Counted from the stretch's first letter, positions 45,207-54,173 are shown. The stretch is 64,000 bases of DNA from Burkholderia sp. Ax-1724 (GCF_011752995.1 NZ_VWWL01000009.1:186001-250000), one strand, 5' to 3'. Translations and numbers: made by a program. The notes: generated from the sequence alone by a model not told the origin.

Positions 45207-45221
45207 TCACCACATGGTGAA
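45206..45221. promoter_or_regulatory. Candidate ArsR operator overlapping the start codon
   Basis: TTCACC (45206-45211) and GGTGAA (45216-45221) form a perfect 6-base inverted repeat around a 4-base centre that contains most of the ATG. It overlaps the -10 and start region, the position for steric autorepression. Confidence 0.55.
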
Positions 45222-45549
45222 GTATTCATCCAGTCAACTCGATCGTACGTTTGCCGCGCTCGTCGACCCGACGCGGCGGGCCATCCTCGTGCGTCTCGAA
45301 CGCGAGCCCGGCCTGTCGGTCACGGAGATCGCGCGTCCGCTGCCGCTGAAGCTGCCGGCCGTGATGAAGCATCTCGACGTGCTCGGCGAGGCCGGTCTGA
45401 TTTCTCGCACGAAGCGCGGACGAACCGTGTCGGTCGAACTCGTTGCCGGTCCGATGGAAGAGGCCATGGCGTGGCTTCGGCGCTATGAGCGTTTCTGGTC
45501 CGCGAGTCTCGACCGGCTGGCCGATTTTGTCGAAGGGGAATCCGAATGA
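45214..45549 (+). CDS. ArsR-family winged-helix regulator
   Basis: A 111-residue regulator from ATG at 45214 (MVKYSSSQLDRTFAAL). The winged-helix core is ALVDPTRRAILVRLERE, SVTEIARPLPLKLPAVMKHLDVL and GLISRTKRGRTVSVEL. No cysteine metal site is visible, so it is more likely one of the ArsR proteins that pair with SRPBCC enzymes than a metal sensor. It overlaps the SRPBCC gene (ATGA). Promoter and operator lie directly on its start codon. Confidence 0.9.
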   Translation: MVKYSSSQLDRTFAALVDPTRRAILVRLEREPGLSVTEIARPLPLKLPAVMKHLDVLGEAGLISRTKRGRTVSVELVAGPMEEAMAWLRRYERFWSASLDRLADFVEGESE

Positions 45550-46019
45550 CCACGCAGCCCACGCAGAAGCCGAGCCTCACGATCGTGCGACGCCTGAAGG
45601 TTCCGCCCGCGAAGGTGTACGCGGCATGGACGCGTCCCGAACTGATGGCGCGCTGGTGGGGACCGGATGGCGGCCCGGTGCTGAGCGCCGAAGCCGATCC
45701 GCGCGTGGGCGGGCGCTTTCGCGTCGTGTTCCAGACGCTCGATGGCGAAACGCACGATTGCAGCGGGGAATATCGCGAGGTCGAGCCCGATCGCAAGCTG
45801 GTCTTTACGTGGCAGTGGGTCACGATGCCCGAGCGGCGCTCGCTCGTGACGATCGTGCTGCGCGCGATCGACGAGGGCACCGAACTCCACTTCACGCATG
45901 CGCAGTTCTTCGACGAAGCCGCGCGCGACGATCACCGGACCGGCTGGAGCGGTTCGTTCGACAAGCTCGAACGCTTCCTGGAGGCACAGGCTGGCGAAGC
46001 TCGCTGCAGCGGAACATGA
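45546..46019 (+). CDS. SRPBCC/AHSA1-domain protein
   Basis: A 157-residue protein translationally coupled to the ArsR gene. The START/Bet-v1-like AHSA1 features are visible: KVYAAWTRPELMARWWGPDGG, VGGRFRVVF, GEYREVEPDRKLVFTWQW, and FDKLERFLEA at the end. The fold binds hydrophobic ligands; specific function of this ArsR-paired group is unknown. No signal peptide. Confidence 0.92.
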   Translation: MTTQPTQKPSLTIVRRLKVPPAKVYAAWTRPELMARWWGPDGGPVLSAEADPRVGGRFRVVFQTLDGETHDCSGEYREVEPDRKLVFTWQWVTMPERRSLVTIVLRAIDEGTELHFTHAQFFDEAARDDHRTGWSGSFDKLERFLEAQAGEARCSGT

Positions 46020-46074
46020 ATGCGTGTACGGTAACGCCACTTCGACATCTTCTTAACTCAACCCGAGACCGGAT

Positions 46075-46713
46075 ATGAAGCTTTACTACGCTGAAACTCC
46101 CGCTCCGCGCAAAGTCTGCGCTGTGGCACGCTACCTCGATTTGCCGATTGACTACGTGTTCGTCGACCTGCTCAAAGGCGAGCAAACGAAGCCGGAGTAT
46201 CTCGCGATCAATCCGAACGGCAAGGTGCCGGTGCTCGTCGAAGGCGAACGCAAGCTCTGGGAAGCCGACGCGATCGCCTGCTATTTCGCGCAACGCACGG
46301 ACTCGGGGCTCTGGCCGCGAGACCCGCAGCAGCAGATCGAGGTTGTGCGCTGGATGAGCTGGAATAGCCAGCATCTGTTTCGCCAGGCGGGCGCGCTTTA
46401 CTACGAATACCTGGTCAAGGCGTGGGTCGGCATCGGCGCACCCGATGAAGCGAAAGTCGCCGAGGCGCAGGGCTTGTTCCGCAAGAACGCCGCCGTGCTC
46501 GAGCAACACCTGAAGGGCCGCAAGTGGCTGCTCGGCAATGACCTGTCGGTCGCGGATTTTCTGGTTGGCGCGATGTTGCCGTATGCGCCGAGGGCGGCGA
46601 TACCGCTCAATGAATTCTCCGAAGTACAGCGCTGGCACGATCAGCTGAACGCTTTCGACGCGTGGCGCAAGCCGTTTCCCGAACGCGCCGGACAGGCCGC
46701 CTGGCAAGCGTGA
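46075..46713 (+). CDS. Glutathione S-transferase family protein
   Basis: A 212-residue protein. The thioredoxin-fold N-terminal domain (MKLYYAETPAPRKVCAVARYLDLP, NPNGKVPVLVEGERKLWEADAI) has the cis-Pro and ligand-binding glutathione site; the C-terminal helical domain has LLGNDLSVADFLVGAML (N-capping Asp motif). It would conjugate or reduce electrophiles with glutathione; class and substrate cannot be assigned. It follows the ArsR/SRPBCC pair in the same orientation, 55 bases later. Confidence 0.9.
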   Translation: MKLYYAETPAPRKVCAVARYLDLPIDYVFVDLLKGEQTKPEYLAINPNGKVPVLVEGERKLWEADAIACYFAQRTDSGLWPRDPQQQIEVVRWMSWNSQHLFRQAGALYYEYLVKAWVGIGAPDEAKVAEAQGLFRKNAAVLEQHLKGRKWLLGNDLSVADFLVGAMLPYAPRAAIPLNEFSEVQRWHDQLNAFDAWRKPFPERAGQAAWQA

Positions 46714-46905
46714 GTCGCGCTTGCGCGCTTCATGATTGCACGCTTCACATGCGGCGGCGGAAGTCGCCGCCATCGACACGACGACATTGAGCACGGCCGG
46801 CGGGAATAAAACCCGCACAGCGCCAGTCATGCCTCACGAACCGGGCCGCAGTGGCCGCGGGACACTCCCGCAGCTTCTGCGGCGAATCTTCTTCGTGAGG
46901 TCATC

Positions 46906-47850
46906 ATGTCGTCACATCATCCGTTCGATCCGGCGCGTCGCGGCGCGCTCAAATGTCTTGCATTCGGTGGACTCGGCACCGTGTTCATGCTGTCGGGCGG
47001 CGTGCTCGCGCCGGTCGAACTCGCGCTCGCCGCCGATGCAAAAACCGCGTCGGCATCGGCGGGCGTGCCGCTTTTCCTGCAGATCAGCGACACGCATATC
47101 GGCTTCAACAAGGAAGCGAATCCCGACGTCGCGGGCACGCTGAAACAGACGATCGACTTCGTCAACGCGATGCCGTCCAGACCGCCGCTCGCAATCCACA
47201 CGGGCGACATCACGCATCTGTCCAAGGCGTCCGAATTCGATCTCGCGGCGCAACTGCTGGCGGACCTGAAAATCACCGAACTGCACACGGTGCCCGGCGA
47301 GCACGACGTGACCGATGGCCCCGGCACCGAATACTTCAACCGCTTCGGCAAGGCCTCCGATAACCGCGGCTATTACAGCTTCGATCATCAGGGCGTGCAT
47401 TTCGTCGGCCTCGTCAACGTGATGCATTTCAAGCCGAACGGCCTCGGCGGTCTCGGCGACGAACAGCTCGCGTGGCTCGAAAACGATCTGAAGGGCCGCT
47501 CGTCGAGCACGCCGGTCGTCGTGTTCGCGCATATGCCGATGTGGACGATCTACGAACCGTGGGGCTGGGGCACCGGCGACGCGGGGCAGGCCATGAGCTA
47601 CCTGAAGCGCTTCGGCTCGGTGACGGTGCTCAACGGCCATATCCATCAGATCGTGTCGAAGGTCGAGGGCAACGTCACGTTCCATACCGCACGCTCGACC
47701 GCCTATCCGCAGCCGACCGCCGGCCATGGCGACGGCCCGGGGCCGCTGAAAGTCGCGAGCGATCAGTTGCCGAAGATGCTCGGCGTGACGAGCGTCAGCA
47801 TCGCGCGGTATCCGCTCAAAGCGACGCTCAACGACGCGACGCTGGCATGA
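46906..47850 (+). CDS. Tat-exported metallophosphoesterase
   Basis: A 314-residue protein. PARRGALKCLAFGG at residues 9-22 is a twin-arginine signal followed by a hydrophobic stretch and an AAD cleavage region, so export to the periplasm folded is predicted. Calcineurin-like motifs in order: LQISDTHIGF (D62, H64), HTGDITH, PGEHDV (the usual Asn of GNHD is Glu), FAHMPMW and NGHIHQ. The enzyme probably hydrolyses phosphomono- or diesters. It is followed by a cupredoxin gene with which it may be coupled. Substrate unknown. Confidence 0.87.
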   Translation: MSSHHPFDPARRGALKCLAFGGLGTVFMLSGGVLAPVELALAADAKTASASAGVPLFLQISDTHIGFNKEANPDVAGTLKQTIDFVNAMPSRPPLAIHTGDITHLSKASEFDLAAQLLADLKITELHTVPGEHDVTDGPGTEYFNRFGKASDNRGYYSFDHQGVHFVGLVNVMHFKPNGLGGLGDEQLAWLENDLKGRSSSTPVVVFAHMPMWTIYEPWGWGTGDAGQAMSYLKRFGSVTVLNGHIHQIVSKVEGNVTFHTARSTAYPQPTAGHGDGPGPLKVASDQLPKMLGVTSVSIARYPLKATLNDATLA

Positions 47851-47897
47851 ACGTCACGGCGAAGCCCGCATTTTTTCGCGCCCTGAGGAGATCGATC

Positions 47898-48272
47898 ATG
47901 CAAACCCGTATCGTGGTCCGTGTATTTTTCAACCTGCTCGGCAGCGTTCTGATTCTCGCGATGTCGGCGGGATCGGGTGAGGCGCAAACGCCGGTGCAGG
48001 GGCACATGCAGACGCAGACGCAAAGCCCCAATGCCGCCGTCATCAGGAACTTCATGTTCATGCCGATGGCAATGACCGTCAAAGCCGGCTCGACGGTGAC
48101 GTGGAAGAACCTCGACGGCGAGCCGCACACGGTCGTCAACGATGCGGGCATGTTCCGCTCGGCCGCGCTCGATCAGAACGACACCTATCAGTTCAGATTC
48201 GATAAACTCGGTATCTACAAGATATTTTGCGGCATCCATCCGAACATGAAGCAGACGATCACGGTGCAGTAA
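47898..48272 (+). CDS. Exported cupredoxin-like copper protein
   Basis: 124 residues; ATG at 47898 with GAGGAG 6 bases upstream. A signal peptide (residues 1-29, ending GSGEA-QTPV) directs it to the periplasm. The blue-copper ligands are H77 (GEPHTVV), C111, H114 and M117 (FCGIHPNM), with the plastocyanin-type beta framework VTWKNLDGEPH. It is probably an electron carrier or copper chaperone. An alternative longer start at 47847 overlaps the phosphoesterase stop. Confidence 0.85.
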   Translation: MQTRIVVRVFFNLLGSVLILAMSAGSGEAQTPVQGHMQTQTQSPNAAVIRNFMFMPMAMTVKAGSTVTWKNLDGEPHTVVNDAGMFRSAALDQNDTYQFRFDKLGIYKIFCGIHPNMKQTITVQ

Positions 48273-48296
48273 GCCGCATGGCGAACTGTATGCCAC

Positions 48297-49364
48297 TCAT
48301 GCGGTGTGCAGCTCGCTCAGGCGGCACAGCAGAATTCCGTAGCCGGTCAGATGCCCGAGATACACGCTCGTAAATACGCTGGACGCGGGCAGGTCCTCGC
48401 TCAATTGACGCAGGTCTTCCATGTGCAGCGGCGGCGCGGCGAGCGGCGCACGTTCGACGCGCAGGTCCGCCGCCTCGGCCAATTGCCGGTGCACGGCGAC
48501 GAGCTGGCCGAGGCGCGCGAGAAACGCCTCGTGCCATGCCGCATCGAGCGCGGCGAACGGGGCATGGAACGTGTCCATGGTCTCGAGAAAATTGACGAGC
48601 GTATCGAAGGTCTCCTGATAGCACGCGAATACCGGCAGCCGCACCTCGTTGCGCTTCAGATGCGGCGACACCCAGGCCTGTTCGAGATCGGTTTTCAGCA
48701 ACTGATGCGCCTGCTTGAGGTTCGTGCTCAGCGCGCGCAGCTTCGCCGCGGCCGGCTTGATCTGAGATTTTTCGAGCGTGCCGGCCGCGAGCTGCTCGAC
48801 GATGCCGGTCGCCTGCTCGTTGCCGTCGTTGACGAGCGTATTCGCCCAGTAGCCGTGATCGGGCGGAAACGCGATCTGCTGGATGATGAAGCCGAGGAAC
48901 ATGCCGAGCACGACGCCGATTAGGCGCTGTTCGAGCAGCGGAATATGTTCGCCGGTATAGAGCACGAGCGTGATCGGCACCGTGATGCTGGTCATCTGGA
49001 ACAGCGATGGCCGCAACGCCACGATGCCGAAGATCACGACCGGCAGCAGCGCCGCGCCGAGCCATAGATGTGGCGCGGTGAGCCAGATCAGCAGCGTGCC
49101 GATCGGCATCGCCACCACGTTGGAAAACACGCGCTTGTAGAAATAGCTTCGGGCAGCCGAAATCGAGCTGCCGAGCGCCAGCGTCAGCATCGTCGAACCG
49201 GCGAGCGGCACGGCCGCATCGGGATAGCCGAGCAGATAGGGGATGCCGAAGCCGATCCACAGCCCGAGCGTGAGCTTCGCGTACTTGGCGGTTTCGGACA
49301 GCGAAAAGCGCGCGAAGGCGCGGCGAAAAGGCGTCAGAGGTTTGTGCTGATACACGTTGGACAT
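48297..49364 (-). CDS. FUSC / aromatic acid exporter family membrane protein
   Basis: 355 residues starting at ATG 49364 (MSNVYQHKPL); ATG 49373 is an alternative. About six hydrophobic segments occupy residues 25-175 (LTLGLWIGFGIPYLLG, LWLGAALLPVVIFGIVAL, VPITLVLYTGEHIPLLEQRLIGVVLGMFLGFIIQQ), followed by a soluble helical C-terminal half. This topology matches the FUSC/ArAE family (p-hydroxybenzoic acid efflux relatives). Export of aromatic acids is possible but not shown. A palindrome lies just upstream of its start. Confidence 0.78.
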   Translation of the reverse strand: MSNVYQHKPLTPFRRAFARFSLSETAKYAKLTLGLWIGFGIPYLLGYPDAAVPLAGSTMLTLALGSSISAARSYFYKRVFSNVVAMPIGTLLIWLTAPHLWLGAALLPVVIFGIVALRPSLFQMTSITVPITLVLYTGEHIPLLEQRLIGVVLGMFLGFIIQQIAFPPDHGYWANTLVNDGNEQATGIVEQLAAGTLEKSQIKPAAAKLRALSTNLKQAHQLLKTDLEQAWVSPHLKRNEVRLPVFACYQETFDTLVNFLETMDTFHAPFAALDAAWHEAFLARLGQLVAVHRQLAEAADLRVERAPLAAPPLHMEDLRQLSEDLPASSVFTSVYLGHLTGYGILLCRLSELHTA

Positions 49365-49391
49365 GATTGGCATGCTGAGCGATGACGTTAT

Positions 49392-49420
49392 GCGTTTCGC
49401 AACCCGCGTTCGCGAAACGC
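49392..49420. promoter_or_regulatory. Palindrome upstream of FUSC-type gene
   Basis: GCGTTTCGC (49392-49400) and GCGAAACGC (49412-49420) are perfect 9-base inverted copies separated by 11 bases, 28 bases upstream of the gene's ATG. The size and position fit a repressor operator (e.g. TetR/MarR/LysR type). Confidence 0.45.
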
Positions 49421-49899
49421 GTGAACGAGAACTTACCATTACACGCGGACTATTTCGGGAATCCGGTGCCGCGGCAAGTTCGGTGGAGGCCTCGCGCCGC
49501 ATGTGGCGCGTGTCTCGGCAAAAGCCCGTTTCAAGCGGTGGCCTTGCATCGTGCGCTGTCCACGGGGCAGGCGTAGTTGTTGCATCGGTGACAGCCACCG
49601 CTCTGGCGTGTTTCGCGGAACCCTTGTCGCATCTGGCGTAGCGGCCGGGGGCGGCGACGCGCCTACCTGCCGCGTTGCAGCTTTTACCTGCCTTGTTGCC
49701 GTTTGGCATGGCGATGGGCGGCCTGATTTTCAAACGCGATTGAGGCTCGACAAGGACGCGGCAAAAGCGCAACGTCAGACTGTTGTGGCCCACAGGCGAG
49801 AGGACTACATTCATCGAACAGTGCGTGCAACGGCGGCGCGCAAGCGCGGCTCGCGGCCACTGGTCAGCCCGAAGTAGCACGTACCCGGAGCGTATTGCA
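49421..49899. other. Intergenic stretch
   Basis: About 480 bases between the FUSC palindrome and the next gene. No confident frame; GGAG at 49887-49890 precedes the following start. Nothing further was seen. Confidence 0.45.
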
Positions 49900-50643
49900 A
49901 TGGCTACCGATCACGATCCTATTCGCGTGCGTGATTCCGCAACCGACGACCCACATAGCGACTTCGACCTCGACGGTTCGTACCGGACGGATGTTGTGCC
50001 GCGGCGTTTCAGCCGCCTCGCGCTCTGCGTCGCGGCGGCAGTCGCGCTGACTTTCGGCGTGTTGGGCACCATCGCCTATGGCGTCTGGTTCGATCAGGAC
50101 CAGCAGGTGTATGCGCAGGCCATCGCCGGGGCGCGTGCGGCGCTCGGTTCGCCGAAGCCGGGCGGGGCTGCTGCTGCGACAGCGACGGTGAGCGTCGCGC
50201 ATGAAGCCGAGGCGTCTCGCGCGCAACCGGCCGCGTCCGTTGATACGCGCGAAGCCGCCAACGAGCATGGCAATGATCCGGGCGGGTGGTCGGGGCAGAT
50301 CAGGCAGAGTCCTCCGCCTGTTGCGGGGGCTGCCCCTGCGGTGCAGCTGGCAGGCACGTTGTCTGATTCCGTAGCTGATGCATCGGCTGATCCGCCCGTT
50401 GCTACGGCTACCTCTTCTGCTCCATCCACGCCCCTTCGCGCCGCGAAGGCCGCCGATTCCACGGCGCAGCCCGCGTCCGGCCGTGAGTCGAAAGAAACGC
50501 GACTCGCGCAGCAGGGAAGGCATGCGTCGTCGAACGCGAAGCACAAGGACGGCCTGTTTGCGCGCGTGGGCAGTTTCTTTCGACGCGTAAGTTATCGTCA
50601 ACATGGCAACGGACGACAACAAGACATTTACTCGCATCCTTGA
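49900..50643 (+). CDS. Hypothetical single-pass membrane protein, Ala/Pro/Ser-rich
   Basis: 247 residues from ATG at 49900. Residues about 38-60 are a membrane segment (LALCVAAAVALTFGVLGTIAYGVWF) after an acidic N-terminus; about 80-230 is low-complexity Ala/Pro/Ser/Gly, and the end is basic (FARVGSFFRRVSYRQHGNG). Its last 41 bases overlap the start of the diguanylate cyclase gene in another frame, suggesting coupled expression. No family is recognised. Confidence 0.6.
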   Translation: MATDHDPIRVRDSATDDPHSDFDLDGSYRTDVVPRRFSRLALCVAAAVALTFGVLGTIAYGVWFDQDQQVYAQAIAGARAALGSPKPGGAAAATATVSVAHEAEASRAQPAASVDTREAANEHGNDPGGWSGQIRQSPPPVAGAAPAVQLAGTLSDSVADASADPPVATATSSAPSTPLRAAKAADSTAQPASGRESKETRLAQQGRHASSNAKHKDGLFARVGSFFRRVSYRQHGNGRQQDIYSHP

Positions 50644-51784
50644 GTGGGTTGCCGCCGTGCGAGCCGGCCCGCGCGGCGCCGTTCGCACGCGGATAGGGAT
50701 GCGCCGCTGGCGGCCCGGACCGGCGAGCGTCGCCGTGGCCGCGCTGCTGTGTCTGCTGTTCGGCGTGCTGTATCTCGCGACGCAGATCCGCACGGTCTTC
50801 TCCGATCAATTCAAGCAGGAGTACGCGGGCCTCGTGCTCGAAGCGACCGAGCACGCCGACAGCGCGCGCGAACAACTGGCCGTGTGGCAGCGCATGTCCG
50901 GTGTGAGCCGCGACGCCGCCTACCAGCAAGGCTATCGCGCGGCGCGCGGCGAATTCGCGCGGCGTCTTGCCTCGCTGGCGGCGCTCGTCGACGCGAGCCC
51001 GTCGCCGGCACCGCCGCTTCCGTCCACGCTCGCGGCGGATGCGCCGCCCGAAACTACGGTGGCGCAGCTCGGCGACGTGTATGCGTTCTGGCACGCGCAA
51101 CGCGAGGCGTCGAGCGCCGACGTGCGGCTACGCGCGACGCACGTCTCGCGCACGCTGATCGTGCTCGCCACGCTGCTGTTCTGCATGCTGATTACCGCGC
51201 TCGGCATGTATGCGAAGCGCAACCGGCAACTCGCAGGGCAATCGCACGAGTTCGAGCATGCGTCGCTGCATGATCCGCTGACGGGCTTGCCGAACCGCCG
51301 CATGCTGCTTACCGCGCTCGACGATGCCGCTGACGGCGCGCGGACCGCGATCGCAGAGCGGCGGGTCGCGCTGCTCTATATCGATCTCGACGGCTTCAAA
51401 CAGGTCAACGACTCGTTCGGGCATCGCACCGGCGACGCATTCCTCGTCGACGTGTCGGCGCGGTTCCGCGCATCGGTGCGCAAGAGCGACCTTGTCGCAC
51501 GGATCGGCGGCGACGAGTTCGCGGTGCTGGTGCGCGAGTTCGTGAACGAAACGCAACTGGTCGAGATCGCGCGCCGGCTGATCGCCTGCGTGGTCCGCGC
51601 CGACGAGGAAATGGGTGTCGGCCCCGTGCGCGCGAGCATCGGCATCGCGAGCTTTCCCGACGACGTCGACGATCCGCGCCACCTGGTCGCCGCAGCCGAT
51701 GCCGCGATGTATCGGGTCAAGCGCGACGGCAAGGACGGTTATGCGTTCGCGGCGCCGACGGGGGTGGTGGAGCGGGAGGGGTGA
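50603..51784 (+). CDS. Diguanylate cyclase (GGDEF) with periplasmic sensor region
   Basis: 393 residues. Membrane segments at about 43-62 and 184-203 bracket a periplasmic region (63-183) of unknown sensor type. The GGDEF domain (about 215-380) is complete: NRRMLLTALDDA, LLYIDLDGFKQVND, and the active-site IGGDEFAVLV at 301-310. An inhibitory I-site RKSD (293-296) lies five residues before GGDEF, so product feedback is expected. It makes cyclic-di-GMP from GTP. Confidence 0.93.
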   Translation: MATDDNKTFTRILEWVAAVRAGPRGAVRTRIGMRRWRPGPASVAVAALLCLLFGVLYLATQIRTVFSDQFKQEYAGLVLEATEHADSAREQLAVWQRMSGVSRDAAYQQGYRAARGEFARRLASLAALVDASPSPAPPLPSTLAADAPPETTVAQLGDVYAFWHAQREASSADVRLRATHVSRTLIVLATLLFCMLITALGMYAKRNRQLAGQSHEFEHASLHDPLTGLPNRRMLLTALDDAADGARTAIAERRVALLYIDLDGFKQVNDSFGHRTGDAFLVDVSARFRASVRKSDLVARIGGDEFAVLVREFVNETQLVEIARRLIACVVRADEEMGVGPVRASIGIASFPDDVDDPRHLVAAADAAMYRVKRDGKDGYAFAAPTGVVEREG

Positions 51785-51820
51785 GGGATTCGATAAAGTT
51801 CAATGGATTAGCTACGGCGT

Positions 51821-52045
51821 TTAGCCCGTTTTGATCGAATAGAGATCGCGCAGAAATTCATTTTGTTGACTTCTAAGCACATAGCGGTAGCGTGCTGCCA
51901 TAACATCATATAGTTCTATATGGCTGCGTTGCGCCCGTTCCTTTGGTGACGGATATTCAATCTTAATCGCCAGATCGCAAGCCTTTGCGGCGTTATTCTG
52001 TATCCGCATATAACGGATCAATTCGGCCTTGTTCATGCTAAACAC
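51821..52045 (-). CDS. Small hypothetical protein
   Basis: 74 residues using GTG at 52045 (AGGAG 9 bases upstream, inside the GST end); an internal ATG at 52036 is an alternative. Sequence is basic and helical (MNKAELIRYMRIQNNAAKACDLAIKIE at the start), with unusually low GC for this window. Three bases separate it from the GST stop, so it belongs to the same operon. I recognise no family. Confidence 0.6.
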   Translation of the reverse strand: MFSMNKAELIRYMRIQNNAAKACDLAIKIEYPSPKERAQRSHIELYDVMAARYRYVLRSQQNEFLRDLYSIKTG

Positions 52046-52048
52046 ACG

Positions 52049-52699
52049 TCACCGCTCCTCGTTCATCCACCCCGTCAACTTCTCGCGCGCATTCAGCTCA
52101 ATGAACGACGGCCGCGCGCGCATCCCGCGGATATAGCTCGCGAGATGCGGCCAGTCCGTCGCCGGCCGCGGCATGTTGCGCGTCCAGCGCATCAGCACGA
52201 CCGCGAGCAGGTCGGCGGTGCTGAGCCTGTCGCCGGTTAAATACGCGTGTTCCGCTCCGCCGAAGTGCGCATCGAGCCGTTCGCAAGCCTCCTCGATGCG
52301 GCGCCGCGCGAGCGCGCGCACCGCGTCGGCACCGCCGGCGTCGCCGTCCTTGTCGGCGTAGAACCAGTCGCGCATCGCGGGCAGCAGCGTGTTCGCGAGG
52401 TAGATCATCCACTCGATCCATGCGGCGCGTTGCGTCGAACCCACCGCCGGCGCGAGCGCGGCGTCGGGGTGCCGCTCGGCGAGCAGCATCAGCAGCGCGG
52501 CCGATTCATGGCGCGGCGTGCCGTCGACGATCAGTGTCGGCACCCGCCCGGCGGGATTGAGGCGCAGATAGTCCGGATCACGCTGCTGGCCCGCGCCGAA
52601 ATCGACGAGGCGCGTCTCGAACGGCACGCCCAGTTCGATCAGCATCCAGTGCACGGCCATGCTGGCCGTGCCGGGCGAACAGTAGAGAACGTAGGACAT
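52049..52699 (-). CDS. Glutathione S-transferase family protein
   Basis: 216 residues. The N-terminal thioredoxin fold has VLYCSPGTASMAVHWMLIELGVPFE and LNPAGRVPTLIVDGTPRHESAALL; the C-terminal helical domain has YLTGDRLSTADLLAVVLMRW. The gene starts one base after the symporter stop, so it is coupled to it. Substrate unknown. Confidence 0.9.
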   Translation of the reverse strand: MSYVLYCSPGTASMAVHWMLIELGVPFETRLVDFGAGQQRDPDYLRLNPAGRVPTLIVDGTPRHESAALLMLLAERHPDAALAPAVGSTQRAAWIEWMIYLANTLLPAMRDWFYADKDGDAGGADAVRALARRRIEEACERLDAHFGGAEHAYLTGDRLSTADLLAVVLMRWTRNMPRPATDWPHLASYIRGMRARPSFIELNAREKLTGWMNEER

Positions 52700-52700
52700 G

Positions 52701-54173
52701 TCAATGCGCCGACGCGTGCGTCTGCTCGGCGCCGCGCGGCTGCGTCACCGCGCTCACGATCACGAACACGATCACGTTGACCACCAGCGCGAGGATGCCG
52801 ATGTTGACGTCCTTCAGCGCATCGGGCAGGAACGGCATCAACTGGCCGACGCTCCAGTGCAGCAGCGTGGTCAGCGTGACCACCGCGACGCCGGCCACGA
52901 TGCCGCAGAACGCGCCTTGCCTGGTCGCGCGGTTGTGCGGCCGCAGGCTGCAGATCATGGCCGGGAACAGCTGCGTGACGAAGTTGTAGCCCATCAGCAG
53001 CAGCGCGACGATCGTCGCGCCGCCGTGCAGCGTGAAGCCGACCGCGACGAGCGCCACGATCGGCACGAGCACGCGGGCGATCATGGCGACGGTCGCATCC
53101 GATGCGCCGCGGTTCAGCATGCCGCGATAGACGTCGTTGGCGAGCAGCGTCGAGGCCGAGGTCAGGATCATCGAGCCCGGCACGAGCGCGGTCAGAATGC
53201 CGGCCGCGCCGATCACGCCGACGAACCACGGGTCGAACGTTTGCAGCGAGAGGCGGAACAGCGACAGGTCGATGTCGGCGCCGGTCAGGCCCGGCACGCG
53301 CAGCGTCGCCGCGAAGCCGACGAAGAACACGAACAGCAGGATCAGCTGATAGAGCGGCAGCACTGCTGCATTGCGGCGAAAGATGCGCTCGTCCTTCGCC
53401 GTGTAGATCGAGCCGAACGTGTGCGGCCACATGAAGAAGCCGAGCGCGGCCAGCAGCACGGTCGACTGGAACCACACCACGCTCGAGCCGCGCGCCGGGA
53501 ACGACAGGAAGCCGGGGCGGGCGGCGTCGATCGCGCGGAACATGTCGGAGAAGCCGCCGTAGTAGTGCAGCGGCAGATAGATGCCGAGGAACAGCACGAT
53601 CGCCAGAATCAGCAGGTCTTTGGCGACCGAGTTCCACGCGGAGCCGCGTACGCCCGACACGGTCACGTAGGCCGTGACCACGCAGGCGCCGATCCAGACC
53701 GCCGCCGTCGACGAAATCGCGCCGTACGAAACCGTCGCGACGATGATGCCGAGCCCCTTCAGCTGCAGCACGAGGTACGGAATCAGCGCGGCCACGCCGA
53801 CCAGCGCGACGAGCGTGCCGAGCGCCGGGCTGTCGTATTTGCACGTGAAGAAGTGCGGCTGCGAGACGAGACGGTGGATCTTCGCGTAGCGCCAGATCGG
53901 CGGCAGCACCCAGTACGAGATGATGTAGGCGAGCGTGCCGTAGGCGAGGATGTAGTAGACCGGCGCGCCTTTGCCATAGGCGAAGCCGCTGCCGCCGAGG
54001 AACGTGAAGGTCGTGTAGATTTCGCCGGCCATCAGCAGGAACACGAACGCGGTGCCGAAGCTGCGGCCGCCCACGCTCCACTGCTCGAGGCTCATGTCGT
54101 GGCCGCGCCGCGCGCATACCCCGAGGAACAGCGCGCCGAGCGTGACGGCCGCGATGATGACGAGTGCACTCAT
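52701..54173 (-). CDS. Sodium:solute symporter family protein (SSS)
   Basis: 490 residues from ATG at 54171-54173 (MSALVIIAAVTLGALFLG), with about 13 hydrophobic segments. EQWSVGGRSFGTAFVFLLMAGEIYTTFTFLG is the conserved TM1-2 region of the SSS family; the GGATIVALLLMGYNFVTQLFPAMI segment is a helical core helix. It couples sodium entry to uptake of an organic solute, which cannot be named. The preceding DUF3311 protein overlaps it by four bases, the usual subunit partner of this subgroup. Confidence 0.92.
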   Translation of the reverse strand: MSALVIIAAVTLGALFLGVCARRGHDMSLEQWSVGGRSFGTAFVFLLMAGEIYTTFTFLGGSGFAYGKGAPVYYILAYGTLAYIISYWVLPPIWRYAKIHRLVSQPHFFTCKYDSPALGTLVALVGVAALIPYLVLQLKGLGIIVATVSYGAISSTAAVWIGACVVTAYVTVSGVRGSAWNSVAKDLLILAIVLFLGIYLPLHYYGGFSDMFRAIDAARPGFLSFPARGSSVVWFQSTVLLAALGFFMWPHTFGSIYTAKDERIFRRNAAVLPLYQLILLFVFFVGFAATLRVPGLTGADIDLSLFRLSLQTFDPWFVGVIGAAGILTALVPGSMILTSASTLLANDVYRGMLNRGASDATVAMIARVLVPIVALVAVGFTLHGGATIVALLLMGYNFVTQLFPAMICSLRPHNRATRQGAFCGIVAGVAVVTLTTLLHWSVGQLMPFLPDALKDVNIGILALVVNVIVFVIVSAVTQPRGAEQTHASAH

